A DNA stretch of 21,518 nt, taken from contig CALJLA010000286.1 of NCBI GenBank assembly GCA_937983055.1, forward strand, positions 1 to 21,518. Reading direction: 5' to 3'. Made by a program: the position numbers and the translations under genes. Under the pieces are notes generated by a model. It had not been told where the DNA came from and did not search any database. It saw only the letters and a program-made list of their open reading frames with translations. Shown here in pieces: positions 21,370 through 21,518 of this stretch. This DNA is from an uncultured Pseudomonadota bacterium. GTDB lineage: Bacteria > Pseudomonadota > Gammaproteobacteria > Burkholderiales > Eutrophovitaceae. The first letter of the stretch is position 1, and every line of letters starts with the position of its first letter.

Positions 21370-21518
21370 GCGAAAGGCCGGACGACGACCAGGCATTCGA
21401 GGCGCATCTCGCGCGCCGCGATGCGCTGAGCCGCCGGTATCGCGAGGCCGCGGAAGAAGAACCGTCGGCGGCGCTGGATGCCGCGATCCTGGCGGCGGCC
21501 CGGCGCGCGACGGCGGGC
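21366..21518 (+). CDS. Start of a probable anti-sigma factor (cut by window end)
   Basis: A GTG at 21366 overlaps the sigma-factor TGA by one codon step (GTGA), and the frame stays open to the window end (51 codons). The visible part is charged and helical (DDDQAFEAHLARRDALSRRY, then ALDAAILAAARRA), as in cytoplasmic N-termini of anti-sigma proteins placed after ECF sigma genes. No membrane helix is visible before the window ends. Identification rests mainly on context. Confidence 0.6.
   Translation, partial: MSERPDDDQAFEAHLARRDALSRRYREAAEEEPSAALDAAILAAARRATAG

Overview
The window is GC-rich chromosomal DNA with dense codons ending in G or C, short intergenic gaps and GTG/TTG as well as ATG starts. 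Gene content (cytochrome b561 with YceI proteins, pxpBCA, SRAP protein, benzoylformate-decarboxylase-type enzyme, ECF sigma factor) and two interspersed repeat types fit a high-GC proteobacterium, most likely a betaproteobacterium. That placement is inference. No phage, integrase, transposase, CRISPR array, tRNA or rRNA is seen.

Layout. Positions 1-80 hold the end of a membrane protein or a tiny membrane peptide. After about 500 bases without a gene comes a small 2-oxoglutarate/Fe(II) oxygenase (584-1240), convergent with an exported DUF1223 protein (1279-2073). Positions 2.1-3.3 kb are sparse: a structured gene-free stretch, a 54-residue acidic cysteine-containing ORF and a small lipoprotein. 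Positions 3.4-6.3 kb carry a GNAT acetyltransferase, an exported TPR protein and a Rid-family ORF that has lost its stop codon before a strong bidirectional terminator. An exported AhpD-like protein faces it. Positions 6.9-9.3 kb carry an OlsB/hemolysin-like acyltransferase, a four-helix membrane protein and an SRAP (YedK/HMCES) protein.

An inverted-repeat element of CACAGAG units (9362-9500) precedes a flavin-binding PNPOx-like gene that is divergent from a thiamine-diphosphate decarboxylase (10365-11996). Next are a frameshifted exported protein, a tandem-CBS protein with a good sigma70-type promoter, a cysteine-rich lipoprotein and the translationally coupled 5-oxoprolinase operon pxpB-pxpC-pxpA. 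An outer-membrane protein follows. On the opposite strand lies a three-gene operon encoding cytochrome b561 and two YceI proteins. The right end has a molybdopterin-binding-domain protein, a second inverted element built of in-register heptads (19730-19928), an exported protein of unknown function, an ECF sigma factor and the start of its probable anti-sigma partner.

The clearest functional units are pxpBCA (5-oxoproline to glutamate), the b561-YceI-YceI operon and the sigma/anti-sigma pair. I did not find a convincing new defence or biosynthetic system. The least explained items are the two inverted tandem-repeat elements, the small acidic ORF and the two genes with reading-frame damage.
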